Below the pieces are notes generated by a model. That model worked only from the letters and a program-made list of their open reading frames with translations. It did not search any database and was not told the DNA's origin. Positions 6,491 through 9,370 of a DNA stretch of 9,370 nt are shown piece by piece. Made by a program: the position numbers and the translations under genes. Position 1 is the stretch's first letter; each line of letters opens with the position of its first letter. The stretch lies in the NCBI GenBank assembly GCA_002314685.1, contig DCHB01000064.1:1-9370 (forward strand). The letters run 5' to 3'. Source of the stretch: Clostridiales bacterium UBA1763. GTDB taxonomy: Bacteria; Bacillota; Clostridia; Oscillospirales; Oscillospiraceae.

Positions 6491-6519
6491 ATTTTATCAC
6501 AGTGTAATACACTGTTCAA
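6491..6519 (-). promoter_or_regulatory. Sigma-A-type promoter of the dehydratase operon
   Basis: On the minus strand TTGAAC (6514-6519) and TAAAAT (6491-6496) are separated by exactly 17 nt. The predicted start is near 6484, with a leader of about 41 nt to the ATG at 6443. The spacer is occupied by a perfect palindrome, so the promoter is probably regulated. Confidence 0.75.
6499..6515. promoter_or_regulatory. Perfect 17-bp palindrome in the promoter spacer (candidate operator)
   Basis: ACAGTGTA-A-TACACTGT is an 8-1-8 perfect inverted repeat lying between the -35 and -10 boxes of the dehydratase promoter and touching the -35. A regulator bound here would occlude RNA polymerase, so repression is the simplest reading. 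The GTGTA/TACAC half-sites are loosely like those of some GntR-family regulators, but no regulator gene is in the window and the family is a guess. Confidence 0.65.
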
Positions 6520-6552
6520 TAGTCGCAGCACAAAAATACTTCCACAGACCGC

Positions 6553-6578
6553 AAAAAAACCGAAGAAATGCTCTTCGG
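6553..6578 (-). terminator. Intrinsic terminator-like hairpin in the divergent control region
   Basis: On the minus strand CCGAAGA-GCATT-TCTTCGG is followed directly by seven T (complement of 6553-6559), a textbook intrinsic terminator. No gene ends here: it lies 33 bp upstream of the dehydratase -35 box and upstream of the flavoprotein promoter. It could insulate the operon from minus-strand read-through. On the plus strand the same stem is followed by GG and TTTT, which would be weaker. Confidence 0.55.
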
Positions 6579-6588
6579 GGTTTTCGTT

Positions 6589-6604
6589 ATACACATCAGT
6601 GTAT
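6589..6604. promoter_or_regulatory. Inverted repeat ATACAC-ATCA-GTGTAT upstream of the flavoprotein promoter
   Basis: This is a perfect 6-4-6 dyad ending 38 bp before the -35 box of the flavoprotein gene. It contains the heptamer CAGTGTA (6597-6603), also present in the operator-like palindrome at 6500-6506, which suggests one regulator could bind both. The order and spacing of half-sites differ between the two, so the link is tentative. Confidence 0.35.
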
Positions 6605-6642
6605 TTGAAAAGACAAAATTTGAGAAAAAACTGTCAAACTTG

Positions 6643-6671
6643 TTGAGCTTGTCGCACTTTTGTGGTATAAA
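6643..6671 (+). promoter_or_regulatory. Extended -10 promoter of the iron-sulfur flavoprotein gene
   Basis: TTGAGC (6643-6648) and TATAAA (6666-6671) are separated by 17 nt, and TGG directly before the -10 makes it an extended -10 (TGnTATAAA). The predicted start is near 6678, leaving a leader of about 38 nt with AAGGAG at 6700-6705. Confidence 0.75.
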
Positions 6672-6715
6672 AATGTTAAGCGAAAAACGAAAAAATACTA
6701 AGGAGAAAGGTTTTT

Positions 6716-9313
6716 ATGGAAGCAAGAGAAAATCTAATCAAGCTATGCGAAAAAATCGGCGACGGGCATTATAAAATAACACCCGACTGTGCCGAGTACA
6801 AGGTCTTTGAACAGTGGATGACCGATGAGCAGATTGCAGTGCTTATGCAGGTCAAGGGCGCAATGAAGATTAACTTCCTTGCAAACATTGCAAAGCGTGC
6901 AAAAATGCCCAAGGAGAAGGTACGCGCAATTATGCACGAGCTGACTGAAATCGGACTTCTCGTTCAGGTTATCGTGCCTAAGGTCGATATTGAGCTTTAT
7001 CTGCAGCCGCTTTACACTCCCGGTGTGTTTGAATTTCTCCTTCTCAACGAGAAATTCTGCAAGGCTCATCCCGAGATTGCCTACGCCTTTGAGCAGCACG
7101 CAACCGACAGCCAGATTGAACACGCCCCCAACACCCCGATGGGCGCGGGCATCATGCGCGTAATCCCCGTTGAGAGCGCAATTCCCGCCGAGGCAGAGCA
7201 GATAGACAACGAGAGAGTCAGCATGTATATAGAGAAGAATGCCGACCATCTTTGTGCGCTTCCCTGCCAGTGCCGCCGTGTGCGTAAGCTCATGGATGAG
7301 GGCAGCGGCGATATGGATGAAAGCTTCTGCCTGTTCATGGGTCACTGCGCGGATATGTTCATCCGCCTCGGACGCGGCAAAAAGCTCACCAAGGAAGAGG
7401 CATACGAGCTTATTGCGCACGTTGAAGAAATCGGCTGTGTTCACCAGATTACAACCCTCGAAAACGGCAATACATTTGCAATCTGCAACTGCCAGCCCGA
7501 AAGCTGCCTCGCGCTCGGCGTAACGCAGTATTTCAATACCCCCAAATTCACTCAGAGCAACTATGTTGCAGAGATTGAAGCTGATAAGTGCGTTGCCTGC
7601 GGTCAGTGTGTACCGACCTGCGCAAACAACGCAATCGAAATGGGACAGAAAATCTGCCCCAAGACACCCATAGTCAAGGAGCTTCAGGAGCTTCCCGATG
7701 ACATTGAGTGGACAGAGGATAAGTGGAACACGGGATACCGCAACAACCGCAAGCACGTTGCAGATAGCGGTACAGCACCCTGCAAGACCGCCTGCCCCGC
7801 ACATATTGCCGTACAGGGCTATGTAAAGCTCGCATCCGAGGGCAGATATCTCGAGGCTCTCGAGCTTATCAAGAAGGAAAATCCCTTCCCCGCAGTCTGC
7901 GGCAGAATTTGCAACCGCCGCTGTGAAACCGAGTGCACCCGCGGCAATATCGACGCCGCAGTTGCGATTGACGATATCAAGAGATTTATTGCCGACACAG
8001 AGCTCGATAAGAAAAACCGCTTTGTTCCCAAGAAGCTGCACGACTTCAGCGATAAGAAAATCGCAGTTATCGGTGCAGGTCCCGCGGGACTCAGCTGTGC
8101 ATATTTCCTCGCCTGCGACAATTATCAGGTCACCGTGTTCGATAAAAACAGCGCGGCAGGCGGTATGCTCCGCTACGGAATCCCCTCCTTCAGACTCGAA
8201 AGAGATGTTCTCGATGCCGAAATCGAGGTGCTCAAGGAGCTCGGCGTTGAGTTCAGGCTCGGCGTTGAGGTCGGCAAGGATGTAAGCCTCGCACAGCTTC
8301 GCGAGGAGGGCTACAATGCGTTCTACCTCGGCATAGGCGCACAGAAGTCTGCATCCCTCGGCATCAAGGGCGAGGAGCTTTCAATCGGCGGCGTTGACTT
8401 CCTGCGTGAGGTCAATGAGGGTGCTGATGTTAAGCTCGGCAAGAAGGTCGTTGTTGTCGGTGGCGGCAATGTTGCAATGGACGTTGCACGCACCGCAATC
8501 CGCCTCGGCGCCGATACAACCGTCGTTTACCGCAGAAAAGAAGCGGATATGCCTGCCGACCCCGCAGAGGTCGCAGAGGCAAAGGAAGAGGGCGTCAAGT
8601 TCATCTTCGAGCACAAGCCTCTTGAGATTAAGGCAGAAAACGGCAAGGTTTGCGCGCTTAACTGCGAGGCAGGCATCGTTGAGTGCGATACAGTCATAGC
8701 GGCAATCGGTCAGACCGTCGAATGGGGCGGACTTGACACGGGCAAGCTCGAGCGCGGCAACAAAAACTGCGCAGTCGCAGACGGCTTCACTTATCAGACG
8801 GCAGAGCCCGACATCTTTGTCGGCGGCGATGTCTACACAGGACCCAAGTTTGCGATTGACGCAATCGCGGCTGGCAAGCAGGGCGCAATTTCAATCCACC
8901 GTTACGTGCAGGAGGGACAGAGCCTCACAATCGGCAGAGACCGCCTCGAGTTCAAGGCAATCGACATGGATAATGTTGACTTTGACACGGTCAAGGAAAA
9001 CTACGACAGCACGGCACGTCAGGTGCCCGCAAGAGTTGACGTTGCGGCGTTCAAGGATGCAAGAGCAGCATTCACTGAGGCTCAGCTCAAGCAGGAGGCG
9101 GCACGCTGTCTCGGTTGCGGCGCATCGGTAGTTGACCCGAACAAGTGTCTCGGTTGCGGTGTCTGCACGGTAAGATGTAAGTTCGACGCAATCCACCTCA
9201 GAAAGCGTACGAATTTAGAGAGCGTTGCATACGAAACCCGCAAGAAGGTTCTGCCTGAGTATGAGGCGGAGAGAAGAAGCAAAATCGAAATCCGCAAGCT
9301 TCAGCAGAAGTAA
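6716..9313 (+). CDS. Multi-domain iron-sulfur flavoprotein: Cys-rich N-domain, ferredoxin, GltD-like NADPH/FAD oxidoreductase, C-terminal ferredoxin
   Basis: An 865-residue fusion predicted to move electrons between NAD(P)H, FAD and several [4Fe-4S] clusters in the cytosol. Residues about 35-90 look like a winged helix. Residues 180-264 are Cys-rich: CALPCQCRR, Cys205, Cys211, and a CNCQPESC motif. Residues 292-302 hold one ferredoxin motif (CVACGQCVPTC). Residues 356-430 match the GltD N-terminal iron-sulfur domain (CKTAC, CGRICNRRCETEC). The FAD site GAGPAG is at 453-458, with GGMLRYGIPSFRL at 482-494. The second dinucleotide site GGGNVAMD is at 582-589, with VVYRRKEADMP, whose paired Arg favour NADPH. 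The FAD-domain end VGGDV is at 702-706. Cys798/801 and CLGCGVCTVRC (811-821) form a C-terminal ferredoxin. It is about twice the size of GltD, and no large glutamate synthase subunit is present, so glutamate synthesis is unlikely. The ATG has AGGAG 10 nt upstream. Divergence from the dehydratase operon suggests a redox partner; that is inference. Confidence 0.88.
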   Translation: MEARENLIKLCEKIGDGHYKITPDCAEYKVFEQWMTDEQIAVLMQVKGAMKINFLANIAKRAKMPKEKVRAIMHELTEIGLLVQVIVPKVDIELYLQPLYTPGVFEFLLLNEKFCKAHPEIAYAFEQHATDSQIEHAPNTPMGAGIMRVIPVESAIPAEAEQIDNERVSMYIEKNADHLCALPCQCRRVRKLMDEGSGDMDESFCLFMGHCADMFIRLGRGKKLTKEEAYELIAHVEEIGCVHQITTLENGNTFAICNCQPESCLALGVTQYFNTPKFTQSNYVAEIEADKCVACGQCVPTCANNAIEMGQKICPKTPIVKELQELPDDIEWTEDKWNTGYRNNRKHVADSGTAPCKTACPAHIAVQGYVKLASEGRYLEALELIKKENPFPAVCGRICNRRCETECTRGNIDAAVAIDDIKRFIADTELDKKNRFVPKKLHDFSDKKIAVIGAGPAGLSCAYFLACDNYQVTVFDKNSAAGGMLRYGIPSFRLERDVLDAEIEVLKELGVEFRLGVEVGKDVSLAQLREEGYNAFYLGIGAQKSASLGIKGEELSIGGVDFLREVNEGADVKLGKKVVVVGGGNVAMDVARTAIRLGADTTVVYRRKEADMPADPAEVAEAKEEGVKFIFEHKPLEIKAENGKVCALNCEAGIVECDTVIAAIGQTVEWGGLDTGKLERGNKNCAVADGFTYQTAEPDIFVGGDVYTGPKFAIDAIAAGKQGAISIHRYVQEGQSLTIGRDRLEFKAIDMDNVDFDTVKENYDSTARQVPARVDVAAFKDARAAFTEAQLKQEAARCLGCGASVVDPNKCLGCGVCTVRCKFDAIHLRKRTNLESVAYETRKKVLPEYEAERRSKIEIRKLQQK

Positions 9314-9320
9314 AGCATAG

Positions 9321-9353
9321 AAAAATCCGTAATCGTCAGATTGCGGATTTTTT
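9321..9353 (+). terminator. Intrinsic terminator of the iron-sulfur flavoprotein gene
   Basis: AAAAATCCGTAATC (9321-9334) pairs with 9339-9352 across a GTCA loop, with one G-U pair, and a run of six T ends the stem. It begins 8 nt after the stop at 9313, so the gene is transcribed alone. Confidence 0.85.
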
Positions 9354-9370
9354 CAGCTTGTCAAAAAAGT

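Noticed and set aside
6444..6715. Riboswitch or tRNA/T-box leader in the divergent region
   Set aside because: Both predicted leaders are only about 40 nt long and show no recognisable aptamer or T-box sequence.
6743..8041. Long minus-strand open frame opposite the flavoprotein gene
   Set aside because: It has no ribosome binding site or recognisable domain, is rich in Cys, Leu and Ala as expected of an antisense shadow, and the plus-strand frame has clear iron-sulfur and FAD motifs.
6716..9313. Glutamate synthase small subunit (gltD)
   Set aside because: The GltD-like core is only about half of the protein, extra ferredoxins flank it, and no gltB-type large subunit is adjacent.

Overview
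The window looks like chromosome of an anaerobic, probably gut-dwelling, Clostridia-type Bacillota (Oscillospiraceae/Lachnospiraceae-like). This is inferred from moderate GC, GGAGG-type ribosome binding sites, clear sigma-A promoters, a rubrerythrin, oxygen-sensitive 2-hydroxyacyl-CoA dehydratase-family subunits, a polyferredoxin flavoprotein, and a Big_2/InlB-repeat surface protein. No RNA gene, insertion sequence, CRISPR array or phage gene was seen.

Layout. (1) 1-2138, plus strand: 3' part of a large modular surface or secreted protein. Near-identical 76-residue Ig-like (Big_2) repeats are followed by three InlB-type B-repeats and a C-terminal papain-like C39_2-type cysteine peptidase domain. 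Its 5' end lies outside the window. (2) 2149-2931: a convergent terminator, then a minus-strand rubrerythrin with rubredoxin-like modules at both ends, a textbook promoter and a dyad at its predicted transcription start. (3) 3004-3522, plus strand: a small polytopic membrane protein of the YgjV type, ending in a bidirectional terminator. (4) 3563-6443, minus strand: a compact three-gene operon with two 2-hydroxyacyl-CoA dehydratase-family subunits overlapping by ATGA, then an unlisted 48-residue membrane-anchored microprotein 5 nt downstream. (5) 6444-6715: a divergent control region with a promoter on each strand, a perfect 17-bp palindrome inside one promoter spacer, a second dyad sharing its half-site heptamer, and a terminator-like hairpin between them. 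(6) 6716-9313, plus strand: an 865-residue iron-sulfur flavoprotein with a winged-helix-like N-terminus, a Cys-rich domain, a ferredoxin, a GltD-like NADPH/FAD module and a C-terminal ferredoxin, followed by a terminator.

The most interesting unit is 3563-9313. Dehydratase-family enzymes need a very low-potential electron, usually delivered by an ATP-driven activator (HgdC/FldI type). No activator lies here; instead a multi-cluster NADPH-type flavoprotein is transcribed divergently from a shared control region. A working inference is that the flavoprotein, dehydratase pair and microprotein form one redox system of unknown substrate. The functional link is not proven by the sequence.
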